A DNA stretch of 64,000 nucleotides from Phlebotomus papatasi (taxonomy: Eukaryota > Arthropoda > Insecta > Diptera > Psychodidae): assembly GCF_024763615.1 (NCBI RefSeq), contig NC_077222.1, positions 68,882,001-68,946,000 on the forward strand, written 5' to 3'. Numbering within the stretch: the stretch's first letter is position 1; each line of letters opens with the position of its first letter. Both the position numbers and the translations under genes were made by a program. Below are positions 13,601 through 28,600 of this stretch, in pieces. The notes under the pieces are model-generated. The model was not told the DNA's origin, made no database searches, and saw only the letters and a list, made by a program, of their open reading frames with translations.

Positions 13601-16600
13601 GTACACCTCACTTCAAAATGCCATAATATTCAATATCAGCAAGATTTTTCCGTATATCAAGTGCCGTGTATTGAAATATCCATGGCGGAATTTGAAAAAC
13701 AATTCGTGATTTTGGGAAATACGACAGCATGTAGCATAATTTGTGTTTATTGTTCATGAGAAATTGCTGAAATCACACGGAAAGATGGAAAAGTTTTTGC
13801 CTTTGATCTCTTCACGACTCAATCTTCTCCACTGAAATCCTCTCACATATAGCTAAACAAGTATACAATACTAGAGAGATAAAGAGAGAAATGTATTTTT
13901 GGGAAATTTTTAGATACAAAACACTATGAGATGCATTCACAGAAAAGAATCATTGCCGGAAGAACTTGTTATATTAGAGTACGAATGATCATGACTGTGA
14001 AATATTCAAAGTCAAAGATACAAGATTATATTCATTGTCCGTGACATTTGGCAGTGAACGCAAGCATTATATCCCCAGAAATTGTAGCACATCTAGGAAT
14101 GAAATAAAATATTATGAATATTAATAAAAAAATGAAATTATATTTTTCACAAAATAATTAATAGAATCCGAAATCTCTATTTCACAAAATTAATAATCAT
14201 TTAATTTTCTTTTACAATCTTCAACGTAAAAAATTAAAGATTATATTTAAATTGGGATTGGTAAAAATCCCGAAGAATCTGACATTGTCTTGATCCAAAA
14301 ATCCGGATGTAGGATGAAATAGCCCCAGACTAATTGTTTATTCAGTCTTTCCGATAACAACTGTGACTCCCGAAATGCTTGAGAAGTGTCTGAGTGGGAA
14401 TGTTATTACAAATTTCAAGAGTGCTATAAACGTGGCTTGCGATGGTGGCATGGTAATAATAATAATAGACACTGTATGTGTTCTATGCTGAGAATCACGG
14501 TGAACGGATGATTTGGCATGATTTCCAAATGCCAATTGAAATCATTTCACGCCATCCAATCATTCAATTTATGATGCTACATTACACATGTGCGTGCTCT
14601 CAATTTCTTCCAAACAGCCTCAACACCAATACATGTGGTGACTTAAGAGGCGGAAGGACTTATCATCTCAGCAGACTTATAGAAAGGTCATGTGGCGAGT
14701 GGTACTCTCTCGATGGGGCCCCATTCCGTTGTATTGTGTGTTTGTTTTAAAGACTATCAAGTATGACCATTACCCATTTGCCTAATGACCCAGTTGATGG
14801 ACTTGATTATTTCTAACAATTTCATTTGCCAATAATTGATTCAATAGAGCCAATAATCCTAATTGACTCAAGTGTTTTGAAGATGTCGTCTATAGAAACA
14901 TTTGGAAAATTACTTTTACCATTTATCTGTATTAAACATCATCTATTAATACTTTAGCCGAGATTGAGCAATATATACATTCCCCATTATAATTTGAAAA
15001 GTATAATGATGATGAGAGGCTGGAAGAACTAATTGTAAAGTTTTCTTTTGAAAATAACGTCTTTGATATTTTACGAGATGTCTCTCTGGGTACTATACGA
15101 TGTCGAGGTGAGAAGGATAACCCGTGAATGACTGAGAAGTACTTTACAAAATTGCTATTAAAAATTTATAAATTGTTTCAAAAGTCCAGACACTGTTTGT
15201 CAGATGAAAGTTTCTCGGCTCCATCCAGCAACTTTTAGTCACATCACTGTTTTCCAGGAAGTTTCTTCGTCAGTTTCTTCTGATATGTATCCATAGGGAC
15301 ATCCGTTGGTATAGGGAGAAATGGGACGGGAAGAGTAGTGGGTTGAATAGAAAAGTCTCAAGAGATATCATATAATGAAGAAACTATTTGGAATGGCTTA
15401 ATTGATTTCTCGTTTCTCTACCCTTTGTTCAATTGCAGATCAAATTGCACAGATGGATATTTGAAGATTTACTTGAAAGGGCAAGAAACCACAGACAGTT
15501 ACGACAAGTTTGACCATGAATTGTGCGGCACCGAAATTCCGCCACCAGTTGTAAGCGATGGACCCCGCCTTGTGATGGTGTTCAGCTCAGGTGAGCTTCA
15601 GGGAGGTGGCTTTAAAGCAAAGTACTCCTTTGAGACGGAGTACAAGATACCAGGTACTGCGGCACCTGATGGCACGTGCAGCTTCACATATCGCAGTATA
15701 TCGCGCAAAAAAGGTGAATTCAACAGTCCGCGCTATCCTTCCAACTATCCCTCTGAAACCAATTGTTCCTACGTCTTCCTCGCGACACCAAACGAACAAG
15801 TCACCATTGTCTTCGACAACTTCAAGGTGAAGGCTGACAATGCCAACACTACTGGAGGAGCTTATGGGTGAGTATTTTTCACTGTTCCCAACCAATGCTT
15901 CCGCATCATCATTTACAGTCAATTTCACTGAATCATACAACCCATCACAACGTAGTCTATAACAATATATTCGGAAGCCTTATTAAGATTTAGTCTCGTC
16001 AGAGCGAAATAACTGCTCAGAATCTCTCATCCTCTATTGATAATCAGTCAAAAAGAATAGCTTCTTGGCTTCTTCTCATTAGACATTCTTCGCCCAATAA
16101 GCTTTGATATGATGAAAATCTATAAAGATTAGCCTAGGCTATTCGGACACTAAGAATTACTTATAAGTACAATGTCCGCTCATTAACTATTTATATAGTA
16201 TTTAGACTAGAGGCAGGGGCCTCTCGACATTTCATTTTTCCATGCGTTTTTGCGTAGAGACACTGAAGACTATTGGCAAGTTTATTTTCTAAAAGAGAAT
16301 TGACTTATCAGTCTTATATATTTCAAAATCGTACATTAAAAGCTATCTAAAAATGCATATTTCATAATGTTCGCCGAAATAATACAAGAACTACGAGCAA
16401 ATTTGTTTAAGTCGCGAAGTAATATCTTCAAAATTTTTACAAGGAAAAGTGAAAAATATCTTCACTTTTTATTAAGATTGTAGGCCCCTAACTAGAGGTT
16501 AAACTCATATTTCAAATTTTTGTAATTTCTTAACAAATTTTGCAAAATTTCTTAAATCAATATTGCCCTGAATATAAAATCTTAATTTGAAAATAGTGCA

Positions 16601-19600
16601 AAAGATTTTACATGTTCAGTAATCAAGTGATTCTTGAATCATGTTAGGAAAACTTAGGTTAAAAAGGCATTTTGAATAAAAATATTTCCCCTAGATCCTA
16701 GATAGGAATGACTTTATTTGAACACGATGATTTGAAACTAGTAAGACGCTCTTACTGTGTTATCACACTTGCACATTAAAATTTTAATATGATTCACATT
16801 AATTATTGTCGCTGGTGAGAGTTCAAATGTGTAATTTGTGTATTTGAATCATTTTATATTCAAAATTTGATCTATTTGTTGATAAAAAGGTAGACTTGTC
16901 CCGCAAAATTTGATATAAATTTTGCTGAGGCTGTATAGAAATCAGAATGTAAGGAACCTGAGCTTATTTGAATTAAATTTGTACTTATAAATAAATAATA
17001 ATGTATAACTGCATAATAATGTAAAATAGGCCCTCCATAATTCTAAAAAAATTACAATTTTAGTCAAGTTAATTAATCTTTCATATTTAAAATGTTATTA
17101 CGAGGTGTGTTCAAGAAGTAAGGTGAATTTTTATTTAATATCGAAAAATACTTATTTATTCATGAAAATCTATTTTGTTCTATTCAAAGCAATCCGTGTC
17201 AGATATAATGCACTAGTGCTTAAGCTTTTTCCAATCCTCGAAGTCCTTCTGATATGCACTTTTTGATATGGCTTCGAGCTCTTCCGGTGATGGGATTTTT
17301 ATCTGCTTAATCCTGCCAAAACGCCATGTTTTCATGGGGATTTTCAGTTCCAGGAATATGAAAAAGTCTCTGTGCACCGATTCTAGTAAAAACGATGGCC
17401 GAGGTATGATTAAGGACTTGGTTTTGGCCAAAAAATCACGAACAAACAGAGATGTATGGAGAAGCTTTCCGAGCAAATTTCTCTATCACATGTTTCATGC
17501 CCAAAACAGCTAGCAAGTATTGCATAGAAGGAACGAGCTGATATGCCGATAAGCTCAAATATTTTGTGATTTCACAATTTTCCATGAAAAATGCTTCGAC
17601 ATTTTTATATGTTTTTGACGTCCAGAGCTAGTATCATCATTAGCATGTTCTAGGCCTTCTGTGAAGAGCCTGTATCACTTATAAAAATTCCATTTGTTTA
17701 AAATATACTCTCTAAGTATTAAAAAAAAATCCTCAAGCACATTGATACAGGTTTAACATTTGTAAGACTAATTAAAAGTGCAAGAGGATTGATTGATCGT
17801 GCCAACATTATATTAGGGACATATCCACCAAGATAACAAAAAAGAAAAATCAAGAATCGAATATAGCCCGAGAAATGTGAAAATTCACCTTACTTTTTGA
17901 ATATACCTCACACGTTCCTTTAAACCTTTTTAATAAACAAAAATCAATTATACAAAAAGTAATAACATTTTACATTGATTTGAATTGTAACGATAACGAA
18001 TATACAATTTTCACTTTAAATCATTTCCAATGCAAATGTCTCTCAAAAGTTAAGTTAACTTCTGACAGTATTGCAAAGTTATTAACTTGTCGATTTTTAT
18101 TCGGAAGAATATATTTGGCTTACGAATATAACCGATATTATACGTTTTATTCTTGCTTGTGAAAGTTAATTAATTTTTGTAATATGACTTTCTCAAGAAG
18201 GATACTTATTGGTTTAATTAAAACTTTTAAGTTATAATGTGCAGAATGAACGTCTTTTTCGACATTTATCCACAACTCTAATTAGTCTCGTTCTCGTACT
18301 TGAAATTGAAATTCAAATATGTCTTGAATGTTAATGAAAGACCACCCATTTAACTTTGTGGTCTAACATTAATAGTTCACATTTAAATTTATGTTCTTGT
18401 ATTATATATTATTTCAGTTTGTTTAATTTTAATATAATCTTGTAACTTAATTAATAAAATTGACTAATGTATAAAATTTTCTGAAATAGTTATATATGAA
18501 ATTTTTCTTTTACAGTTCAATTAAATTAAAAGTAAAATAAAGTTTAAAAAAAACCACATTTGTTCTTATCTAGAAGTACAAATCTAGAAGAATATAGCTC
18601 AAATCCGAATGAAAAAATTAAAAGTGACTTATGATCAAAATTCTTTAACGAATTAAAAAAAAATCCTCTGATCATCTGAAGTTTTCAAGTTATATTTTTT
18701 ATCTTAGTTAGAATTTTTTTCTTTAAGCCACTGACTGGTGACTTATGTCCTTAATGGTTAAATAAAATGTATTTTTTTAATTTAATTTATGGAATTTAAA
18801 GAGGAACAATATAAATATTTATTAAATTTTCATTTTACTTATACCTCATATGTTGAATGAAAGTTTTGATTTAGAGAACGATGCAACTTTGTTTTATATC
18901 TTAATAAAAAAAAAAGATGTCAAGTTTTATAATTTAAGTATAAGAATTTGGTTTGTAAGATTAAGGTTCTTGTGCAGACTTATCTCGTTCTGAATATAAA
19001 TAAACTCTGTCTAAACTTATTTTGTCAGCAAAGTTACGAGCTTTGATACCTCATTCTCAAAGTTGCGGCTTAGTGGAAAATGATAGAAATGTAGCTTAAA
19101 CATTATTTCGAATATAATTAAACTAAGCTATCTCTCGTCTGATCATCAGGTCTGCCAAGGTTCTTAAATTACTAAACCAGACAACATCTCTAAAGCTACA
19201 TCACGCTGTTAATTTGTCTGATTTTATTATAAAAATGTTAAGCCAAATTATTAAATATTTACACAGACTTTCGGTTTTAGGTATGTTATAAAAAATTAGT
19301 TATAAGTTTTATAAATGCATACTTTTTGAAATTATATCCCACAGGATTGAAAATAAAAAATAAAAGAATTGTAAATTTGAAAAAAAAAAGCTAGTTCAAG
19401 ATTTTAAGAGAAAAATCTCAATGTCCCGTCATCAAAATTGTACTGGAAAAATAAAAGGATCATACATAAATCATATTTGATCCTTTTTGAAAAGATGGAT
19501 CATATTTAATCCTTTGTCCTTTGTCTTCCTTTGTGTCTCTTAAAATTTTGTATGCACATTTACACCTCTGAGTGGGAGAACTGCATCTTAGAGAACTGCA

Positions 19601-22600
19601 AAGATGATTTAGGTGTGATTCCTTCATAATCACATCTATTTTATTTGTACTTATTCGTTTCAAAGGATCCCCGATGATCCTTGAATTTTTACCATAATAT
19701 GATAAATTTAGACTTAACTGAACATATCCGCTGTAGGGGGAATTGGGGCTACTTTGAGCTGTGGGGCTACATTGTTATACGATATTTTTGCATATTTCTC
19801 AAGGAAACTGGGTTTTAACATGATGTAATTTGAATAGATAAGACAATTTTGGATCTAAATAAAATAATTGTAAGAACCAGCTTGATTTAGAAAGAGGCGA
19901 AAAAGTCGTATAATAATCTAGCCCCACAGCTCAAAGTAGCCCCACCTCTCCCATAGTTTTCTGTTAGGCAAAATAAATTAAAGCATTTTATATTATTTAG
20001 TAACATGAAAACTTTTACTCCATCCCTAGAAATTTTGAACAACCCACTTAATCCCAGTAAATTGTTTTAATGAGAAATACAATATTAATACGTCAGCAAA
20101 TACCCCCAAAAATCTATTTTCATGTCATTAGCAAACACTTGTTATATATAGCATAGGGTGAAAGAGTGTGCTTACCTAAAAAAATGCAAATTCACCCAAG
20201 AAATTCTATGTTTATTGAAGACTTTGGAACTTTTGGAAGCTTCACTGGGAGTCTGTCCTCTCACGAGGAAAATTTAATTGCGTGTTAATTCCAAGAGATT
20301 CCACTGAATAATTCACTTGAGTGATTCAATATCTGAGGATCTTTTGAAGCATGTCGCATACATATAGTGTGACCCCAACCCAATATAACCCATACTCTAT
20401 GTATTCCAACAAACATTGTCAAAATCGAAATGTATCAATTTGAATTTCAATTTTCGGAGAAAGTTGGGGACTTTTGTAATCCATATTAGAAAATTATCAT
20501 ACATATGAAAATGGTGTGGTCAGAGAGTTTCTTAGTTGCTTATTGAATTATTTAACTTACGAATACATTTATGCTTTGTTTCCTCCATCATTCAGCATCA
20601 ATGTATGCCTTGAGGACTGGCTGGAGATGTATGTGGTGTATCGTGATGGAAGTGATCGCTTCCTGGGCAGATACTGCAGCTTTACTGCTCCTGGCCCTGT
20701 AGAGAGTCCACAAAGAGCAGTGGGTATTCGAGTCTTCCTTCATACTGATCAGGAAAATGTTGCTAGTGGCTTCAAAGCGCGCTACATCTTCGAAGCAGCC
20801 AAATCTGTTTTTGGGGATTGTGGTGGTAACTACACTGGGCAAGATTCGGGTGTCATCACATCGCCTAATTTTCCTGCAAATTACCATGGGCCAGGAAAGG
20901 GATTGGCATCGAGTGCGTGCAATTGGTACATTACAGCACGAATTGGATACAAGATTTTGCTCAATTTTGAAGTCTTCTCCGTCGAAGGAGATCCAGCTGG
21001 TATGCATGTCTTTGTCAAAACCTTGGTAAAGAACTTGATAAAGAACACATATTCAATGTTTCATGCAGGTCGCGGATGTCCGGCTGCCGTGTTACGTTTA
21101 TGGACATTTCCAGAGTCCGATGCTGCGCCCCAAGAGCTTTGCGGAGAGAAATTGGCTGAACAATGGCACTACATGTCCCAGGGGCAAACGGCTAGAATCA
21201 GTTTCACAACGACCGATAAGACTATCGGTGCACAGGTATAAAATTCTCTATAGCATAATACGATATGGCCTTACTAACAGACTGATTAATATTTTAGGGC
21301 TTCCGAATTGTTTGGACTGAAGTACAAGACACTGGTCCGGGGCCACCATCAAGCATAGCGAATATGTGCGAGCCCACATATCACTTCATGTGTGAGCATT
21401 CAAACTATTGCATCGCAGAAAAGCTGCGCTGCGACAACGTGAAGAACTGTGGACCCGGAGATGATTCCGATGAAATGCATTGTGAGTCGTGAGTGAGTCG
21501 AACGGTTCAGTTCATTTTCTTTTGTTTTATTATTTTCTTAATTTCTTTATAATTAAGCATTTAACCAATTGATTTTGAATTACAATGGTAATTATTTAGT
21601 TTATTCCGTTAAAGGAGTGAATACACTTAGGATTAAAATCATGTCTTTGCAATTTAAAAACAAGTGCGTTTGTCATTATAACCAGCGCACAATAACTTTT
21701 GTTTGTAAATATTTTTCCAAAATTTTCCATGAGAATGAGCGAGATGACTAGATCTAGATCTCACTCTCATTGAAATTTCAAAAACATTTTTACTAAACAA
21801 AAGTTATTGTGCGTTTGGCATTATTTTCAAAATTTTAAATATTTTATATCCTTCCTTCCCCTCTGCCCCTAATGATTTATAAAATTATTTAGCTTTAATT
21901 GTTCGGTCATACAAAAATCTAATTGGTTAGGGGAGACTGGAGCAAAAAGTCACAAAACGGATATTTTATATTTTTTACAAACTACTCGAACGCCCCAGAA
22001 ATTTCTAATTAGCGCAGTTTTATAGGAAATTTACCGCTCTACAACTTTGTGAAAGTAATTTTCCTGTATTTTGTAATGAAATATATTTATCGAGCTGTTT
22101 TCTAAAAGGTAATTTTGTGACCATTCTCAAAAATGCTGGGGCAAATAGTATCAGACATGGGATATTATCACATTTTGATTCGCTTTGTTACGGGATTCCG
22201 TAAATTAAAAAAAACCTAGATAACACATTTTCATGGGAAATTTGGTCCTCTATACCTTTGTAAAATACCGTTTTCACTATCTGAACGATAAAAACGCTTT
22301 TCAAGCTATTTTGGAAAAAAAAACACACAAAAGACTGCAAATCGTTTGACCAATGCAAACAACAAGCGCGGCGACACATGGCATTGATGTTCTTTTTGCC
22401 GTAAGACATCATAAATTGTTTCGGTTTTTCTTACTTTTTGCTCCATACCTTTTGTTACTTTTTACCCCAAGTGGTCGTTCTTAATAAAAAAATTTCTTGA
22501 GAGAAGAATCTTTGTAAAATTCTAAAATAGACTGTGGCTTCGTATTGAAAGACTCCAAATTATTTAGGAAATAATTTGAACTTGAAAGAAAATATTTAAA

Positions 22601-25600
22601 AAATAAGGCTAAAAATTTTGATATTCTTTTATTTTCTAAATTCCTTGTTCGAATTCTAAGAAACATACAACATCGAAGAAGGTCTATGCAAGCTATCTAT
22701 AGAAAAAATTTTAAGCCGCTATCTTATTTATCTTGGAAGATATTGAATTTTAAAATTTTCGATTTGTGACTTTTTGCCCCAGTCTCCCCTACTAAATGAA
22801 TAGTATTTTTTTCCAATTTCGAAATTTTACAAATAGAATAAATTTGTGTCTTGCTTGGGAATAATAATAATAATAAAAAAATCTTTCAAATATTTGAAGG
22901 AGCTGAGGGCAAATTAATAGTAGCACCATAATTATAACTTTGCCATACGAAAGAGTTTCTACAATTCATTTTGTTCTATTACAAGTCTCTTAAAAGGTAT
23001 GATTTATTAATTGGTACGTGCGACTATAGAAGAAACCATAAAATCAAGTAGGTGTGGCCTAAATTAGTTTTTTTGTGAATCTAAGTTTAAAAAAGGACCT
23101 ATAGCATTTTTAGAATACCACTTTAATGCTATTTAAATTTATTTCCAGTTGACTAATAAAAAATTGCAAAAACATGATTTAACATTCCTCAAGTGTATCC
23201 TTAAAATAAGCTAAATTTACCATTTTTACAAATATTTTTTTATCTTGATTTTTTCAGTTCGTTAGATTTTCAATTTTTTTTATTGATTTTATAATTATTA
23301 CTTTTGTTGTATTGTTTTCTTATGTGTGAATGTGACCTTAGTTACAAGGATATTTATATTTAAAAATTATTATATAAAATTTCTCAAACTATTAGGTGAT
23401 TAGACAGAAACCATGATAATACAGTGAAAGATGATCTCACAACAGACGTCCAATAATTCAGAGTATTTTTTTGTGTGGAAAAATTCTTACATGATAATGC
23501 CAGCACGAAGCACGTTTATTTTTCTCAGTGTATCCTCCCTTTTCTCTTCTCTGTCTTTTTTTCTATTAGGAAATTTTTGGTTTTTTTTTTAATACGGTAA
23601 TATGAAAATTATCAATTGAAAATATATTTTGAATGCCGTAAATGTTTTGGACAAACATGAATTAATACTTGTGATTTATCTCATCCAAGTAAAATTTTTT
23701 CCGCTTTTCTTTTGCTAAATAAAGTTATATAAACGTAAAAGTTAATGAGTAACTCACAAAATAATAGGTTAAATTTATATTCGCGTTTTAAAAGCTTTTA
23801 ATTTTTTTGTTGAAATTGCTTGGATTTTTTTAATTTGAAAAAAGAACCTTCACTGCTAATAATATTATAATAGTAATTTTGTTTAATTTAACCTACAGAT
23901 AACGCGATTTTTTGTGAAAAGAAATTTCATTTCTCATCCGAAATTTAAGGGGTTTACTCACTTGGAGAACCAAAATATTCAGAACATTTTACTGAGAATC
24001 AATTTAATAAAAATTGTTTTCGTAACAAAAATATTTACGATAAGACATTTTGGAACGTTTTTGGAATAATATTGAAAAAATTAAAAAAAAAAAATAGAAT
24101 GAAAGCTATAATTTGGATTTTTTACTAATAATTACGTATTTAATTAATTTTTACACATAATTAAAAATATCGCATTTTCGAAATTTAGGGAAAAATTGCA
24201 AATGACTTACTTACTTCGAAATTTTTAGTTGGAAATTCTCGTAGTTGTATAAAAATCAAGCCCAGCCTAGTGAAAAATTGTCACTGCAATTTTTTTTCAA
24301 TTGTAATAATAAAACAATTTTGACTTAATATCAATTTGTAAAACAAATTTGAACGAATGAATGTATTGCAAAAATCTGCAAAACTGATTTTTCACATATT
24401 TCTCTAAGTGCATTAATAATCCCTTAAAACGAAAGCATCATATTAACTTTCTTCTAGACTTTACACTTATTTCCATCTTTTCTTTCTCTTCTCTTTCTTA
24501 TTCCTTGACGTGACCAGGTGGAGAAAGTGGCGTACAATTACCTCCAAAACAACTCCTGGCGTTCACATTGTGGGCCAGTGTCTCAATCTCCGCAATCCTT
24601 TTCTAACACTACCATCCCGTAAACATAACATCAGCTATAGAAGGGAAAATTTATAGAAGTTTTTCATAAAATCTTACAATTTCCCTCTTACTCTTTCTCT
24701 GTTATTTTCTTTTTATATGATATTTTTTGAGTTGAATAATTCTTTTACTAAATCAATTTGGCTGTAAAATAGATGCAAAAGAAAAACTTATAAGTTCTTT
24801 TATGTTTATCCTTTTGTCTTGAAGTATAACTTAATGAGGTGTCTCTATTGATTTTCCTGTACAAAAAGATAATTTTCCTGGTATTGATTGATCCGCAAGA
24901 ATCCCAAAAAAATTGAATGACAAGAGCAATATGACAAATTTTTAATGTTTTTCCCATGGTTTTCCTAATTAAAAAATCCCTCAATAATACCAAACAAAAT
25001 ATAAAAAAAAACACTGTGCATGCTAGTGGCCATGATGAGAGAAAAACTGTTTCTTTATTGACACGTGAGTTTCCATTTCCTTCTCTAATTAACATTAAAC
25101 AGTTTATACTACACACTTGAGTAGCCAGACAGAATATCGTGTAGCCATACACTTTGATCTCAATCGCAAAAACACAAAAAAAAATCCTTTGCCACATTCT
25201 CATCTAACACCAGAAAGACATAGACTTTTCTTTATGCAAATTACACCCATAAGAAAACATGCACCAATTACACAAAATTTTCTATTTTAGGGTAGAAAAA
25301 GCATGATCGTCGCTTACCATTTTTTTTTCTTCTATATCTTCTTTTTGCACAATTTATCTTCGCAATCATGAATCGTGATATCTTTTTTTTATTATTTTTA
25401 AGTAATCTTTATTTCATTTCTGAAGAAAGGCATAATTTAGTGCAAGAAGAATGCAATTTAGTGCAATTTCATTCTCAATATCCACAATTTTAAATGAAAA
25501 CTCACAAAGCTGAAGACACATCTAAGAACGATCATTTGACACACAAAGCACAAATCACAGATAAAGAACGACACATACCACATTTTGTTTGAGAAAATAA

Positions 25601-28600
25601 GATTTCAATAAAAAAGAGAGAGATATTAGGAGCAAATCATCATTTTTGCCAAATTCTCTAACTATTATAAGAATTACTGAGGAAATAGCAAATGTACCTC
25701 AATCTCTCTTTAATCCATCCTTAAAGGCATGTTCGCGGCTCCCGACGAGGATCACGGCGTCCTGATCATAACATCAATAGCCGCAGGCTCGTTCCTAATC
25801 TGTCTCCTATGCACACTGTGTCATCGAAGAAGAAAACGCCGACATCTTCCGCATTTGGGACTGCATAGGAATGCTGCGCACTACGACTCAACAACAAGTG
25901 CCACAGGTGAGTGTCTCATATCTCTAGATCAGTGAGCCTTTAAACCCCAAATAACCTCTATAAGCCTTATCAACATAAGTAATAATATTGAATTACACAT
26001 TTTTAATAATAATTTGTTAAAGTATTTTTTTAGGATTTTGTAGCCTTCGTATGAATATTTTTTTAATTCTTTTTAATTATTTTTTTTTATAATTTCTTTA
26101 GAAAGAATTTCTTAATAAATTTAGGGAATAATATGGGCCTTGAAGGCTAAAAATGTAGCATATTTTCCAATTTTTCTTAGCATAAGTGATTTAAGCTCTA
26201 AAGCACGTAAAACTACAAATTTTAAAATATTTTTCTCAATTTTTATTTAAAAAAAAAAAAAACAAAAAAATGTTAAAAATGCAGCCATTGGAACTTGATT
26301 TTCGGCGACTAATTTGAAAAAAAAAAACTATTTTTGCGGTATGATAATAAATACATCTGAAATCAAGAAAAACAATTATAATATTCAGTTAGCAAAGGAA
26401 AACAATTTATTTAACTTGTATTTAATCGAAGGATTTTTGAAAAATTGAAATTTAGATTTTTGCAAGGAGCGACTCATAATGTTGCATCATCTCTCTCCTC
26501 CTACGTCTATATAGCGGATTAGGAGCGAGCTACCGGGTCATAAGGGGAGGCTATGGGTGTGCGCCTATGGTTGCCTCGAGTTCGTAAGGGGAGGGTTAAG
26601 TCAGTCTCTGGCGAAACCCTGTCGAGAGCGCTTGGACATGGCCGGTAGCTGCGCCATAAAGCCGCTTGATAGGGAAGTCGCGGATGCAACTCGGATTGCA
26701 TCAATAAGATGAAAGAAAATCTTTCATCCAAGTACAATACATTCTTATCTATAAGGAGTGTAAAAAATTTCATGAAATCTGACATTGGTTTTTGAGAAAT
26801 TTGGTCTACTGATTTCAAAAATTGAAGTTTGTAAAAAACTGATATAAAATCGTCATTTCTAAAGCCAAGTATAGCGACACAAATTGGTAAAGGTGACCTC
26901 TAAAGACTTTTCTTCTAAATTTTTAATTTCGAATGTCCTGAAATTTTAAAATGATATTATTAACTTATTGACACAAAGAAATAAAAAAATAATGACTTTT
27001 TTGGAAATTACAAAACCTACACGTGACCTCTTAAGAAAATTGTTAAAGCAAAAATTAGGACATGAAATACATACTATCACAGTTTTAATATCTTTAAACT
27101 AATTCAATAGAAAAGTTTTCTGTAGTTTGAATTTAGAGCTACATTTTAGTTCCAACCCCATTTACGGAAAACATTGCAAAATCAAAAAATAAACAACATT
27201 AATGTGTTCCACTCATGAACTTTCTCTAAAAAGCTCATATTACTAATTTTTGCAAAACCTGATATTTTGTATGACTGTATCTTAATATTTTATATAATAT
27301 AATTCATGAGAAAGTGAATGTATATTTTGAGTTTTTTCTATTAAGCAATTTACTTTTTTTATATCATCCTTCTAGTTATTATTTCTTTTCGATTTTAGTT
27401 AATTTTTAAGATAGCAGACGTTTTACTGTTTGTCCGTCGGTCCTCCTACCTGTTCGTACATCAGATTGTTAAAAGAACTAAAAGCCACAGGTAGACATAC
27501 AAACTGATGCCCTTATGAGACATCTTAAATAAATCATTTCCAATAAAGATTTTTTTTTTTAAATTGTTTAAAAGCAAATATAGAGAATGTTTTCAAACTG
27601 ATTTGAATAAGATTTGGTATTTTTGAAATGGTTTTGGACTTTTGACTAATTGGAGCTGGTTCAAATCAATTCTAAATTTTCGAACGATAAAAAAATAAAT
27701 AACAACTGATTCTTTTACCGATGTTAGACATGATAAACAACTTTGTCATCATATATCTAGACAAATAATGAGAAACTAGTTTTGAATATAGAATAAAGTC
27801 ACAAGTTTGAGCAGTTTTGAGAACACAATGAAGACTAAATTACTCTGATTAAATATTAAATAATCTCTGAATGGTATGTATAAAGATTTGTATAAATAGT
27901 GCATGAGATATGGTTACGGTTACAGTACAACTGCAAAAGTTAATCCAAAGAGATTAAACAATATTGTTAAAATATATAAAATTCTACCGTCAAACTTTCA
28001 AGCTAATTTTGCAAAATGATACATTGAAACAATTTTTAACGAGTGAATTAATAGGGGAAAATACCTATGCTTCGGACGATCCCAAGCAATGACTAAATTT
28101 TGCCAATGTTTCTGAATATATGACTCCGTATTATATTTTAAAAGCTGGACATTTTCCCTTAGTTTTTGAAATATAGGTGCGATTGGCCCAAAAAAATGAG
28201 TGTCAGAACGTGTAAATCCAAAATTGGGATCTGACGAGATCAGATTTCACCTCGGACCACAAAAACTATGAGATTGTAAAGAATCTAATTAGTTATTACG
28301 AAGCTTGGGATCATATAAAGTATGGGCACTTTTCCCTAACTAATCGACTAATTACAGAAAATATAAAAGCCAAATGCGTTAACATTATTGGATTTATACT
28401 ATTCATATTCATATATATAAAAATACATAAATATAACTTTTTAACCAAAGTTTAGTTAGATCCTTAATATTTGAAAATATAGAACGATCTTTCTTCTTAA
28501 AATCTATTTTACGATATAAATTCAAGGTAAAAACCTTAATAAAACCAGCTATTATCCTTCCAGTCATTTTTTTGCTTATCACTGATCTAGAGGATGCAGT

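Larger units (their letters stand above)
15868..20595 (+). other. Large intron (4.7 kb) of the CUB gene
   Basis: No exon recognised. Holds a one-ended TIR element (16759-16925), a decayed mariner (17101-17910), a GAGAGACGG-family fragment near 19060-19165, a GGATCA-family element (about 19444-19693) and a GGGG/TA MITE (19736-19953). Confidence 0.7.

Noticed and set aside
14478..14750. Plus-strand ORF of 90 codons inside a CUB-gene intron, considered as an extra exon
   Set aside because: No CUB or LDLa motif, and the flanking exons already join in phase without it.
15587..15940. Minus-strand ORF of 117 codons
   Set aside because: Shadow of the CUB3/CUB4 exon.
21482..21498. Alternative donors at 21489 and 21493 (overlapping GTGAGT words)
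   Set aside because: Only the donor at 21482 leaves the phase that completes the sixth LDLa cysteine with both downstream exons. The 21489 donor gives a basic, non-hydrophobic tail with the 24518 exon, and 21493 runs into TGA.
24748..25203. Minus-strand ORF of 151 codons with hydrophobic stretches
   Set aside because: It lies opposite the probable 3' UTR of the GPI-type isoform. The biased base composition removes stops, no domain is visible, and no splice or promoter context was seen.
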